Shown here piece after piece: positions 24,187 to 32,438 of a stretch of DNA of 43,628 bases. Within the stretch, counting starts at the first letter, position 1. Each line of letters begins with the position of its first letter. The translations under genes and the position numbers were made by a program. The stretch is from positions 1 to 43,628 of the forward strand of contig CANATJ010000004.1 in the NCBI GenBank assembly GCA_947364595.1, in the 5' to 3' direction. The DNA is from an uncultured Bacillota bacterium (GTDB lineage Bacteria > Bacillota_I > Bacilli_A > RF39 > UBA660). Under the pieces are notes generated by a model. That model was not told where the DNA came from. It did no database searches and saw nothing but the letters and a program-made list of their open reading frames with translations.

Positions 24187-25904
24187 TAAAATATTACATA
24201 TTTTTGAAGTTTATAGATTTTTCCATTTATATTTAAATAAATATAATATTTACCTTTTATATTAGTTTCACTGATATATCTATATGCTCTTTTACCGTCT
24301 TTTGGAATATCTAAATCATATGTATTTTTATCTAAAACATTATCTAAGATAATTTGAACTTTATCGTTTTTATCAAAAATACCACTAAATCTTAAACCAT
24401 AGACATCTTTGTAAAGTGAAATATCATATTTTTTAGTAATATTTTTATCTGTTTTAGTTCCTATAAGCCAAGAATTTTTAACACTTTTAGATTCTCCTAA
24501 ATTACCAAGTCTTATACCTTGAACACCTGTGTACATATCGTTAGCATATAAACTCATTTTTTTAGTATTGTATAAAATACCATTAGTTTTTAAACTAAAT
24601 ACTTTATTTTTATCTTCTAATTCATAAATAGAGTCGTATTGTGTTATTAAATAATTGTTATTATCTAAAACATCTAAATAGGCATCTTTATCATTTAAAA
24701 GCATATAAGATTCTAATTGCTCAACAGTTTTATTAGAATAATCAAATTTATAAGTGGTTAAATAACGTTTTCCATCTTTTTCATTAACAAATATAATTTT
24801 ATCTTTAGCAATTAAATTTACAGATTGTGGTTTAGTAGGGTAGTCAATTTCATTTATATTTTTAAGTAGATATTTTCTATATTTTTTAGGAGTATTTTTT
24901 TTATCAGCAATAATCCAGTTAATATCTAAAGTTTGACAATCGATATTTACGATCATATTACTATTATATCCAGATACAGTAATTGAATTAGTACTATTAT
25001 CATAATAAAGGGAAGTCATTTTAAACCAATTACCTTTGTTTTTATTAGACATAATTTTATTTAAATCAATAGAATTGATAATTTCGCCAGTAGAGCGATT
25101 AACAATAATGGCTAAATCTTCTTTTGTGTTACCTTCAAAATTATTAGAAGCAAAAAGTAAATTACCGTTATTAAGTTCAAATGCATCATGGTGGTATCCA
25201 CCAGGAACAGTATATTCATAATAAATTTTACCTAATAAATCCATCTCTACGAGACCAACACTATAATTTTCTTTTACTGCTTTATTATTAGCAAGTAAAA
25301 TATGTCCATTATTTAATCTTTGAATATCCCATTTATAATCACCAATTAAATACCATCTTACATTTCCATCATCATCATAAGCTGCTGTATAACCTGTATT
25401 TTCAGGGGTTGTAAAATAAAATTCATCGGTGTTAAAATCTTTTTTTTCTAAATTAGTAACTTTAGTAAAATCATCAGGTAATTTATCTGTTTTAATTGTA
25501 AGTTCTTTTGAATTTCCGCTAGCACTGATAATAACTTTATTTTCATAATCAGGGTAAAGTCCATAAATTGGTAATATATGAACTTTGGCAGGTGCGAAAG
25601 TATGTGTTAAATCTTTACTATTATCTTTACCTTTAACTGTAACAGTAACTGTAGTTAAATCATTAGTTTGAAAAATAACCATTGCTGTTAGTGGAGAATT
25701 ATCATACGGATTAACAATAACGTTTGGATCATTAATTGTAAAATTAGTATTTCCTAAATAAGATTCTTCTTTATATTTTTGATAATAAATAATATCAGTT
25801 TCTGTATCAATCGGTGTTGAAGATTCAATATAATTATAAATAAATATTGAAGTAGCAAATGTAACAGCAATTAAAATAATATATTTTGTAATACCTTTTT
25901 TCAT
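24183..25904 (-). CDS. Divergent arylsulfotransferase (ASST) family protein
   Basis: This is a 573-residue exported or membrane-anchored protein. Residues 7-26 form a hydrophobic signal anchor. An Ig-like N-terminal domain follows (about 35-145: NPYDNSPLTAMVIFQT, TVTVKGKD, LPIYGLYPDYENKV), then a beta-propeller with repeated D-x-N/G-N blades (RLNNGHILLANN, ELNNGNLLFASNN, VLDNNNYLITQYD). This is the ASST (PF05935-like) architecture of enzymes that move sulfate between aryl compounds. One His pair remains (GGYHHDAFE, about 238-239). The position where homologs carry a GQHA-type histidine reads TKPQSV (about 358), and no later active-site His is evident. It may therefore be non-catalytic. GGAGGAAAA precedes the ATG. 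It follows def on the same strand by 9 bases. Confidence 0.78.
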   Translation of the reverse strand: MKKGITKYIILIAVTFATSIFIYNYIESSTPIDTETDIIYYQKYKEESYLGNTNFTINDPNVIVNPYDNSPLTAMVIFQTNDLTTVTVTVKGKDNSKDLTHTFAPAKVHILPIYGLYPDYENKVIISASGNSKELTIKTDKLPDDFTKVTNLEKKDFNTDEFYFTTPENTGYTAAYDDDGNVRWYLIGDYKWDIQRLNNGHILLANNKAVKENYSVGLVEMDLLGKIYYEYTVPGGYHHDAFELNNGNLLFASNNFEGNTKEDLAIIVNRSTGEIINSIDLNKIMSNKNKGNWFKMTSLYYDNSTNSITVSGYNSNMIVNIDCQTLDINWIIADKKNTPKKYRKYLLKNINEIDYPTKPQSVNLIAKDKIIFVNEKDGKRYLTTYKFDYSNKTVEQLESYMLLNDKDAYLDVLDNNNYLITQYDSIYELEDKNKVFSLKTNGILYNTKKMSLYANDMYTGVQGIRLGNLGESKSVKNSWLIGTKTDKNITKKYDISLYKDVYGLRFSGIFDKNDKVQIILDNVLDKNTYDLDIPKDGKRAYRYISETNIKGKYYIYLNINGKIYKLQKYVIFY

Positions 25905-25913
25905 GTTTTCCTC

Positions 25914-26462
25914 CTAAATAAGTCTTATTTCATTCTCACCAAAAAATGGCTTATCTTTATTGATTCTATCGTAAAACAAAATTCCATTTAAATGATCAAT
26001 TTCGTGTTGAAAAGCGACAGCTAATTCTTCACGGACACGAAGTTTAATGGGATTGCCATCAACGTCAAATCCACTAATGGTGATACGAGCATGTCTTGGT
26101 ACATGCCCCTCAACTTCACGATTAATACTAAGGCATCCTTCGCCAGTTTCTAATGCAACCATTTCCTCAGAACTACTGATAATTTTTGGATTAATAACTA
26201 CATAATTATCAAATTTACCATCTTCATATTCATGAACAATAACAATGATTTTTTTAAGCATTCCAAGTTGTGGAAAAGCAAGGCCCATTCCTGGTCTTAA
26301 ATTATATTGTTTTTCATATTTTTCAATTTGACTGTAAGTTAAATGCTTAATGATGTTTTCGATTGTTTTTTTATCAGATTCTGAAAGCGGGAATTCTACA
26401 TCTTTACTATGCATCCTTAAGATTTTATTTTTTTCGTCTAAGATTTTTAATGGTTTAAACAT
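25914..26462 (-). CDS. def: Peptide deformylase
   Basis: The 182-residue type 2 (Gram-positive length) deformylase removes the formyl group from nascent N-terminal methionine. Motif I reads GMGLAFPQLG (usual GxGxAAPQ, here Phe for the second Ala). Motif II is EGCLS, with the metal-ligand Cys. Motif III is QHEIDHLNG, with the two metal His and the catalytic Glu. The ATG at 26462 follows GGAGTGATAAGG; a longer in-frame start at 26519 is not supported by a ribosome site or by family length. It is transcribed with the arylsulfotransferase-like gene. Confidence 0.95.
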   Translation of the reverse strand: MFKPLKILDEKNKILRMHSKDVEFPLSESDKKTIENIIKHLTYSQIEKYEKQYNLRPGMGLAFPQLGMLKKIIVIVHEYEDGKFDNYVVINPKIISSSEEMVALETGEGCLSINREVEGHVPRHARITISGFDVDGNPIKLRVREELAVAFQHEIDHLNGILFYDRINKDKPFFGENEIRLI

Positions 26463-26602
26463 CCTTATCACTCCATATATATATTTTACCATAATTACAT
26501 TTAGGTAACTTAAAAACATTATTATTTTACAGTGAAATTAACACTTAAAAACAAATAGTATTATACACCAAAATAGAGTATTTAACAAATTATTTGTAAC
26601 TA

Positions 26603-26630
26603 AAAAACAAGGTTTTAGCCTTGCTTTTTG
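26603..26630 (-). terminator. Terminator of the YjcZ-like gene
   Basis: On the minus strand GCAAGG and CCTTG(T) form a short stem around CTAAAA with A residues before and TTTTTT after. It lies 4 bases beyond the stop codon. Confidence 0.8.
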
Positions 26631-26633
26631 TTA

Positions 26634-26789
26634 TTAGTTATTATTCCAAGCTCTAGCACCAATTATAATAACTAATAAGATAAATAATACTAAAATGATA
26701 GCTGCACCGTATCCAGCACCATAGCCACCGCCTTGGCCGCCACAAGGAGCGCCACAGCCATAACCTTGGTATCCGCCGTAGTAATACAT
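26634..26789 (-). CDS. YjcZ-family tiny sporulation-type membrane protein
   Basis: This is a 51-residue protein. Residues 1-28 are Gly/Tyr-rich with two cysteines (YYYGGYQGYGCGAPCGG). Residues 29-45 form a single hydrophobic helix (AAIILVLFILLVIIIGA), ending RAWNNN. Gly/Tyr-rich start plus F/VLFILLVIIG helix is the hallmark of the YjcZ/tiny transmembrane family found in Bacillus and relatives, often expressed in the mother cell during sporulation. The ATG follows GGAGGGATTGT. The GC-rich, glycine-biased composition differs from its neighbours but is dictated by the protein. The exact function of the family is unknown. Confidence 0.85.
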   Translation of the reverse strand: MYYYGGYQGYGCGAPCGGQGGGYGAGYGAAIILVLFILLVIIIGARAWNNN

Positions 26790-26809
26790 ACAATCCCTCC
26801 TATCTAGTA

Positions 26810-26835
26810 TAGTTTATGATGAGATGAAAAAACGT
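26810..26835 (-). promoter_or_regulatory. Possible SigK-like promoter of the YjcZ-like gene
   Basis: On the minus strand AC (26835-26834), a 15-base spacer and CATAAACTA (26818-26810) resemble the SigK consensus AC-16/17-CATAnnnTA. The motif is short and the spacing is one base off, so this is tentative. No sigma-A promoter is evident at this spot. Confidence 0.35.
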
Positions 26836-26929
26836 ATATTAAAAATACCTAATTTTATTTTTTTAAAGGCTAATACTTTCAAAACATTTAATAATATGCT
26901 ATTATATTATTAAGATAAGAGGTAGAAAG

Positions 26930-28102
26930 ATGCAGACAAAAACTAGTTTAAGAAAAATAATAAAAGATGTCGATAAGCCGCTTTTGATTGTAACAATAGC
27001 GTTTTTTGTCTTTGGCCTTTTAAACATAGTTACTGCATCGAGTAGAGCAGCAGTAGTTAATTATGATGTTTCAATATATTATTATTTTTATCGCCAATTA
27101 GCTTTTATAGGTGTTGGCCTTATAATTAGTTATTTTGTATTAAAAATAGATACAAAATATTACAAATTGATTGTTCCAGCATTATTTTTATTAGCCATTG
27201 TATTAAATCTTTGGGCGTTAACTTCTGAGGAATTAGCTGGTTCTAGAAACTGGATTGATTTAAAATTATTAAAGTTACAACCTAGTGAAATTTCTAAACC
27301 AATAATTATTGCTTTATTAGCTATTTTATTTGAAAAATATTATCGAAAATTAAGAACGGTTAATATAGCACATTACGAAATGATTGGGAAATTGTTATTT
27401 ATTTCAATGATAATTCCTGCTATTATTATTTTGCAAAAGGACTTTGGAACTTTATTAATAACGTTATTTATAATTTTCATGATGTTTTTAGCAAGTCCGA
27501 TTTTAAGAATTGATAAATTGAAAACTTTTCTTTTTATGGTAGGCTTACTATTATTTGCTTTATTAGTAGTCTTTAAAGTTCAAGGATATATATTAAATGA
27601 GGCTCGTATGACCCGTTTTACAACTTTTTTGGATCCATGTGGCAATTATGAAAAGGGTGGATATCAAGTATGTAATAGTTATATAGCTATAAATGATGGC
27701 GGATTATGGGGACTTGGAATTGGAAAAAGCAAGCAAAAATATTCATATATCCCAGAACCTCATACTGATTCAGCTTTTGCTATAATTGCAGAAGAATATG
27801 GTATATATAGAACAGTATTTATATTTCTTGGATATATAATTATTTTACAAAGAATATTATTAATATCATCAACTGCTTCTACGTTAAGGGGAAGATATAT
27901 GTGCCTAGGCGTTGCTAGCTATTTATTCATTCATATATTTGTAAACTTAGGTGGAATGTTTGGAATAATTCCATTAACGGGAGTTCCATTGCCATTTTTA
28001 TCATATGGAGGAAGTTTTGTAATCTCATTAACAGCTTCTTTAGCTATAGTCCAAAGAGTATGTGTAGAAAGCAAAAATAAAAAAATAAAAATTACAAATT
28101 AA
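26930..28102 (+). CDS. ftsW: SEDS peptidoglycan polymerase (FtsW/RodA family)
   Basis: The 390-residue polytopic membrane protein has about ten helices. SEDS motifs are AGSRNWIDLKLLKLQPSE, GGLWGLGIGKSKQKYSYIPEPHTDSAFAIIAEE (with the catalytic-type Asp of the TDSAF segment) and PLTGVPLPFLSYGGS. SEDS proteins polymerise lipid II glycan strands together with a class B PBP. The order PEPHTDSAFAIIAEE plus GVPLPFLSYGG suits FtsW, but RodA cannot be excluded from sequence alone. The region between the helices includes a Cys pair (DPCGNYEKGGYQVC) that may be disulfide-linked. ATG 26930 follows AGAGGTAGAA. It is monocistronic with a terminator. Confidence 0.9.
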   Translation: MQTKTSLRKIIKDVDKPLLIVTIAFFVFGLLNIVTASSRAAVVNYDVSIYYYFYRQLAFIGVGLIISYFVLKIDTKYYKLIVPALFLLAIVLNLWALTSEELAGSRNWIDLKLLKLQPSEISKPIIIALLAILFEKYYRKLRTVNIAHYEMIGKLLFISMIIPAIIILQKDFGTLLITLFIIFMMFLASPILRIDKLKTFLFMVGLLLFALLVVFKVQGYILNEARMTRFTTFLDPCGNYEKGGYQVCNSYIAINDGGLWGLGIGKSKQKYSYIPEPHTDSAFAIIAEEYGIYRTVFIFLGYIIILQRILLISSTASTLRGRYMCLGVASYLFIHIFVNLGGMFGIIPLTGVPLPFLSYGGSFVISLTASLAIVQRVCVESKNKKIKITN

Positions 28103-28123
28103 GACACAAAAGTGTCTTTTTTT
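28101..28123 (+). terminator. Terminator of ftsW
   Basis: AAGACAC (28101-28107) pairs with GTGTCTT (28112-28118) around AAAA, followed by TTTTT. The stem begins in the stop codon region. Confidence 0.9.
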
Positions 28124-28174
28124 AAAGGAAAAAATTAATAGATATAGTATCTTATTAATAGGGAGGTAAGATAA

Positions 28175-28825
28175 ATGAACTTTTTAAAAGAAAATTCCGC
28201 TAAAATATTTACTATAATTTTCATAATTATAACAGTTTATATTATTTATATAACAATAAATGAACCAGAAGAAAAGTTAGAAGAAGTAGATGAAGTTGAA
28301 ATAAAAGAAACCAAAAAAGAAGAAAAGAAGGATGAAAAAGTTATTGTAGATGTAAAAGGTGAAGTAACAACTCCTGGAGTTTATGAATTAACAAGTAAAA
28401 ATACTGTAATAGATGCGATTAATAAAGCGGGGGGACTTACTAAAAATAGTGATACAAGTAATATAAATTTAAGCAAAAAACTAACGAGCGAGATGGTTAT
28501 CATTGTTTATAGTAAATTACAAATCAAAAAAATGAATACTCAAAATGAAATAACATGTCCTCCATGTAATAATGCTTGTATTCAAAAGGCAGATGAAAAA
28601 AGTAAATTAAACATTAATGAAACAAACAAAATAAATGGTCAGGTAAACATTAATAGTGCTTCTTTAGAACAACTACAAACTTTAACAGGAATAGGACCTT
28701 CAAAAGCTTCGGCAATTATAGAGTATAGGCAAAAAACAACATTTAAAACTATAGAAGACATTAAAAATGTTCCTGGTATTGGACAAAGTGCCTTTGAAAA
28801 AATCAAAGATCAAATCACCGTTTAA
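28175..28825 (+). CDS. comEA: Competence protein ComEA (DNA receptor)
   Basis: This is a 216-residue protein with one N-terminal membrane anchor (about 10-28) and a Glu/Lys-rich spacer (30-58). A SLBB-type domain follows (VDVKGEVTTPGVYELTSKNTVIDAINKAGGLT), then a Cys-containing insertion (ITCPPCNNACI). The C-terminal helix-hairpin-helix DNA-binding domain has VNINSASLEQLQTLTGIGPSKASAIIEYR and IKNVPGIGQSAFEKIK. ComEA binds incoming DNA at the membrane and hands it to the ComEC channel. ATG 28175 follows GGGAGGTAAG. The comEC reading frame starts inside its 3' end. Confidence 0.95.
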   Translation: MNFLKENSAKIFTIIFIIITVYIIYITINEPEEKLEEVDEVEIKETKKEEKKDEKVIVDVKGEVTTPGVYELTSKNTVIDAINKAGGLTKNSDTSNINLSKKLTSEMVIIVYSKLQIKKMNTQNEITCPPCNNACIQKADEKSKLNINETNKINGQVNINSASLEQLQTLTGIGPSKASAIIEYRQKTTFKTIEDIKNVPGIGQSAFEKIKDQITV

Positions 28826-30853
28826 AGTATTTACTATATTTCTTCTTGTTTTAAGTGTTATATATGTAATTATCAATATAAATAAATCAAATATAAGCAT
28901 ATACAATAATCAAAAAAAATAAATGGTAAAGTAATACAATGTGCTTCAAAACAAAATAAAACACAATATATAATAAAAAATAAAGAAAAAGTATTAATAA
29001 ATTATGATCAGAAAACACTTTGCCAATTAGGAAGTATAATAAAAGTTACTGGAAAAACAGAATTGCCAAAACCCAATACTAATTTTTTTCTATTTAACTA
29101 TAAAAACTATTTATTAAGTAAAAACATAAAAATAACATTTAAAGCTGAAAAAATAGAAATAATAAAAAACAATAAACAATTTAAATATAAAATAATTAAT
29201 AAACTTAATAAAAAAATAGATAATTATAAGTCTAAAAAATATATGCAATCATTAATACTAGGAAACAACATTATAGATGAAGAAATAAAAGAAAGTTATC
29301 AGAAAAACGGAATAAGCCATTTACTGGCAATTTCAGGAATGCATATATTAATTTTATCTGGGACTTTACTATTTATTTTAAATAAAATTTTGAAAAACCA
29401 AAATATATCATATATAGTTATAATGCTTTTTTTAATAATATATATGAGTATAACTAATTTTACTCCATCTATTGTAAGAGCTATTTTAATGTTTATTGTA
29501 ATGACAATAAAAAAACAATTAAATTTAAAAATAGAAAGCAAAATGGTGCTAATCCTAATTTTTAGTGTTTTTTTATTAATAAATCCATATTATATATATA
29601 ATTTAGGGTTTCTTTTATCATTTATTACATCGTTTTATATAATGTTATTTAATAAAATAACAAAACAATATAATACAAAATCACAAAAATCATTTGTAAT
29701 TTCTTTAATTGCTTTTTTGGCAAGTAGTCCAATTATAATAAATAATTTCTTTTCATTAAATTTATTATCACCACTTATAAATCTTGTTTTAGCGCCTTTA
29801 ATTAGTGACCTAATTTATCCATTATCACTAATTAGTTTAGTAATAAAACCAGTAGATGATATATTATTTTTACTAATAACTTTTTTTGAGAATATATCAT
29901 TAAAACTAAATAAAATAAATTTTCTAACTATAACATTGTGTCACATAAATATAATTTTTATTATTTTATATTATATTTTAATAACTTTTATATTACATAA
30001 ATGGGACAAACAAAAACCATATTTTTTAATATTTTTTTTACTTACTCTTATAATTCATAGTAGTATTAATATATTAAATCCATATACAAGTTTAACTATG
30101 ATAGATGTAGGTCAAGGAGATAGTCTTTTGATAAAATTAAAACATAATCAGGGCAATATATTAGTAGATACAGGTGGACAAAAAAGATATGATGGTAAAA
30201 AGGAGTTTGATATAGCAAAAAAAATTACTATTCCTTATTTAAAAGCTGAAGGAATAAGAGAAATAGACTATTTAATTTTAACACATGGGGATTATGACCA
30301 TATGGGTCAAGCTTTTAATTTGATAAATAGTTTTAAAGTAGATAAAGTTATACTTAATAATGACAAATTAAATGAATTGGAATTAAAACTTATCAAAATT
30401 CTTGAAGAAAGAAATATTCCATATTATCAAAATATAAAAAAATTAAATATAGATAATAATAAATTATATTTTTTAAATGACAAACTTTATGATAGTGAAA
30501 ATGATAATTCCAATGTAATATATACAAAGTTTAATAAAATTAAATTATTATTGATGGGTGATGCCGGAGTAAATGTAGAAAAGGATATATTAAATAAATA
30601 TATTATCGAGAACATTGATATTTTAAAAGTAGGCCATCATGGCTCTAATACAAGTTCTAGTGAAGAATTTATAAATAAAGTTAATCCTAAATACAGTTTA
30701 ATATCAGTAGGTAAAAATAATAGATATGGACATCCTAAAAAAGAAGTTTTAAATAATTTAAGATATACTAAAATATATAGAACAGATACAAATGGTAGTA
30801 TTAAAATTATATTAAATAGGCAAAATTATAAAATTAAAACATGTGTGTCATAA
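28794..30853 (+). CDS. comEC: ComEC DNA-uptake channel, reading frame broken at an A8 run
   Basis: ComEC pulls single-stranded DNA across the membrane during competence. From a TTG at about 28794 (overlapping comEA) one frame encodes a basic start and one membrane helix (VFTIFLLVLSVIYVIININ). It then stops at 28920-28922, just after an 8-A run (28912-28919). The next frame continues directly with INGKVIQCASKQNK, the N-terminal OB-like region (LINYD, LGSIIKVTGKTELP), the competence domain (SHLLAISGMHILILSG, multiple helices to about 30060), and a metallo-beta-lactamase-like domain (MIDVGQGDSLLI, THGDYDHMG, VGHHGSNTSSSEEF). One extra A would restore a single protein of about 686 residues, near the family length. 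This is a mutation, polyA slippage or a sequencing error. Its last 30 bases are repeated at 31898. Confidence 0.88.
28912..28919 (+). other. A8 homopolymer at the comEC frame break
   Basis: Eight consecutive A residues lie exactly at the point where the upstream and downstream comEC frames meet. A ninth A, or a -1 ribosomal slip, would join them. Confidence 0.85.
30823..30852 (+). repeat. Direct repeat copy 1 (comEC 3' end)
   Basis: A 30-base stretch ending in the comEC stop region is identical to 31898-31927. The repeat ends ...CATGTGTGTCATA. The two copies are 1075 bases apart and bracket dinD. Confidence 0.92.
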
Positions 30854-30869
30854 AAAGGAGAATAATAAA

Positions 30870-31715
30870 ATGAATGAAATAAAAGAATATACAGAAAAGT
30901 TATTTGAAGATATAAAACATATAGAAGGAAATGGAGATGAGTACTGGTTTGCGCGTGAATTGATGCCTTTACTTGAATACAGTAAATGGGAGAATTTTAA
31001 TAATGTAATTCAAAAAGCTGTGATAGCTTATAAAAATAGTAATAATGATGATTCATATTGGCTTCCCGAGATTAGGAAGCCAATAATAACTGGTAAGGGA
31101 AGAAAAGAATTTATTAAAGATTATAAATTGTCTAGATATATATGTTATTTAATAGTTCAAAATGCTAATCCTAAAAAGAAGATGGTAGCTTTAGGTCAAA
31201 CATATTTTGCTATTCAAACAAGAAAACAAGAGTTAAATAAAAAAGATTATAGTGAGCTTACTGAAGATGAGAAAAGATTTTACCAAAGGGATTTGACCAA
31301 AAAAGGAAATTATTCTTTGAATATTGCTGCTAGGAATGCAGGAGTAAAAAATTTTGACAAATTTCATAATAGTGGTTATAGGGGATTATACAATGGTGAA
31401 ACTGCAGATGATATAGCTAAAAGAAAGAATTTAAGATATAGAGAAGATATTTTAGATAATATGGGTAGTGCAGAACTTGCTGCCAATTTATTTAGGATAA
31501 CGCAAACAGAGGAAAAACTTAACAACGATAATATTAAAGGCGAAAACAAAGCGAACACAATACATTATAATATTGGAAAAAATATTAGAGAGGTTATAGC
31601 TAAAAATGGTGGTATTATGCCAGAAAACTTGCTAACACCAAATAAAAGTTTAAAAGAATTAGAAAAAGAGAGAAAAAATAATAGTAAACGACTTCACAGT
31701 AAGAATATCGATTAA
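30870..31715 (+). CDS. dinD: DNA damage-inducible protein DinD
   Basis: The 281-residue protein is close in length to E. coli DinD (274) and matches it along its length. It has an N-terminal BRO/antirepressor-like domain (EYWFARELMPLLEYSKWENF), SRYICYLIVQNANPKKKMVALGQTYFAIQTRKQEL, the middle GVKNFDKFHNSGYRGLYNGETADDI, LDNMGSAELAANLFRITQTEEKL and the C-terminal IAKNGGIMPENL. DinD is known as an SOS-induced modulator of RecA filaments; related genes travel on phages and islands. ATG 30870 follows AAAGGAG. No LexA operator was recognised upstream. It sits between two copies of the comEC 3' end. Confidence 0.94.
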   Translation: MNEIKEYTEKLFEDIKHIEGNGDEYWFARELMPLLEYSKWENFNNVIQKAVIAYKNSNNDDSYWLPEIRKPIITGKGRKEFIKDYKLSRYICYLIVQNANPKKKMVALGQTYFAIQTRKQELNKKDYSELTEDEKRFYQRDLTKKGNYSLNIAARNAGVKNFDKFHNSGYRGLYNGETADDIAKRKNLRYREDILDNMGSAELAANLFRITQTEEKLNNDNIKGENKANTIHYNIGKNIREVIAKNGGIMPENLLTPNKSLKELEKERKNNSKRLHSKNID

Positions 31716-31754
31716 TGCTTTATAATATAGATGTGAAAGTGATAAGAGATAACC

Positions 31755-31895
31755 ATGATTTATTTTATGAGACATTCAGAAGCATTAAAATATAATAATG
31801 TAAACAATAGTGATTCATTACAAATTCAAAATGAAAATGGTCCACAGTTGGACCAAATTATTCTGGAGTGGATGAGAAGAGGATATATAAAATAA
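31755..31895 (+). pseudogene. Truncated histidine phosphatase remnant
   Basis: A 46-codon frame begins MIYFMRHSEALKYNNVNNSD, the start of histidine phosphatase (phosphoglycerate-mutase-like) proteins with the catalytic RHS/RHG motif. After QIQNENG the expected body of about 150 residues is missing, and the frame ends with LDQIILEWMRRGYIK. It lies inside the repeat-bracketed segment, downstream of dinD. Confidence 0.7.
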
Positions 31896-31897
31896 GC

Positions 31898-31927
31898 AAA
31901 TTATAAAATTAAAACATGTGTGTCATA
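31898..31927 (+). repeat. Direct repeat copy 2 (comEC 3' end)
   Basis: This is identical over 30 bases to 30823-30852. It also preserves the comEC ending: the same frame would end in TAG here instead of TAA, so either copy could complete comEC. Confidence 0.92.
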
Positions 31928-31982
31928 GGGATATATTTTATTATTTAATAATAAAAACAAATGGGTTAAACCATTCTAATTA

Positions 31983-32298
31983 AAATAACGATAGTTTAAT
32001 TATATATACAATAATAAAATATGAGAATATATTATAATGGAGAGGCACCAAGAAGAAGTGAAAAATTTATAATAAATACATATAATTTAAAATAATTGGA
32101 TATACTAAAAGTAGGTCATAATGGTTTAAATACCATCACTTCTTTAGATTTTATAAATATTAGGCCTAAGTATAATTTTAATCTCCAAATAAAATAATTT
32201 ATATGGTCACCCCCATAAAACAACTCTTAATAATTTAAAAGGTAGTAAAATCCTAATTACCCAAATAGATGGTTAATATTAAAAATAAAACCATCTAT
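31983..32298 (+). pseudogene. Decayed comEC C-terminal remnant
   Basis: Interrupted by stops and frameshifts, this stretch still reads like the ComEC metallo-beta-lactamase end. NDSLIIYT is followed by RRSEKFIINTYN, then LDILKVGHNGLNT (compare VGHHGSNT in the intact gene), FINIRPKYNF, then in another frame GHPHKTTLNNLKGSKIL. It corresponds to roughly the last 110 residues of the intact ComEC. It is clearly diverged from the intact gene and so is not a recent copy. Confidence 0.8.
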
Positions 32299-32337
32299 AA
32301 AGCCGCCCGCTAATGCATTTAGCGTTTTATATAGATT

Positions 32338-32357
32338 GGCCCTTAAGGGGCCTTTTT
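32338..32357 (+). terminator. Terminator after the comEC remnant
   Basis: GGCCC (32338-32342) pairs with GGGCC (32348-32352), followed by TTTTT. A longer imperfect stem around it (CCATCTATAAA with TTTATATAGATTGG) encloses another small hairpin at about 32305-32325. Confidence 0.8.
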
Positions 32358-32385
32358 GGTTTTTATTGGAAATATAAAAATTTAA

Positions 32386-32413
32386 TTGACAAAAAAAAGA
32401 AACAGTATATAAT
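32386..32413 (+). promoter_or_regulatory. Promoter of the 32439 gene
   Basis: A perfect TTGACA (32386-32391), a 16-base spacer and a perfect TATAAT (32408-32413) lie 26 bases before the ATG. Confidence 0.85.
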
Positions 32414-32438
32414 ACTAATCATGAATGGAGGAAGCCTT

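Noticed and set aside
30700-30870. LexA operator before dinD
   Set aside because: No CGAACnnnnGTTCG-like palindrome was found, so SOS control cannot be claimed.
30853-31927. Search for an integrase, transposase or inverted repeats in the dinD segment
   Set aside because: No recombinase motif or terminal inverted repeat was seen; only the direct repeat of the comEC end.
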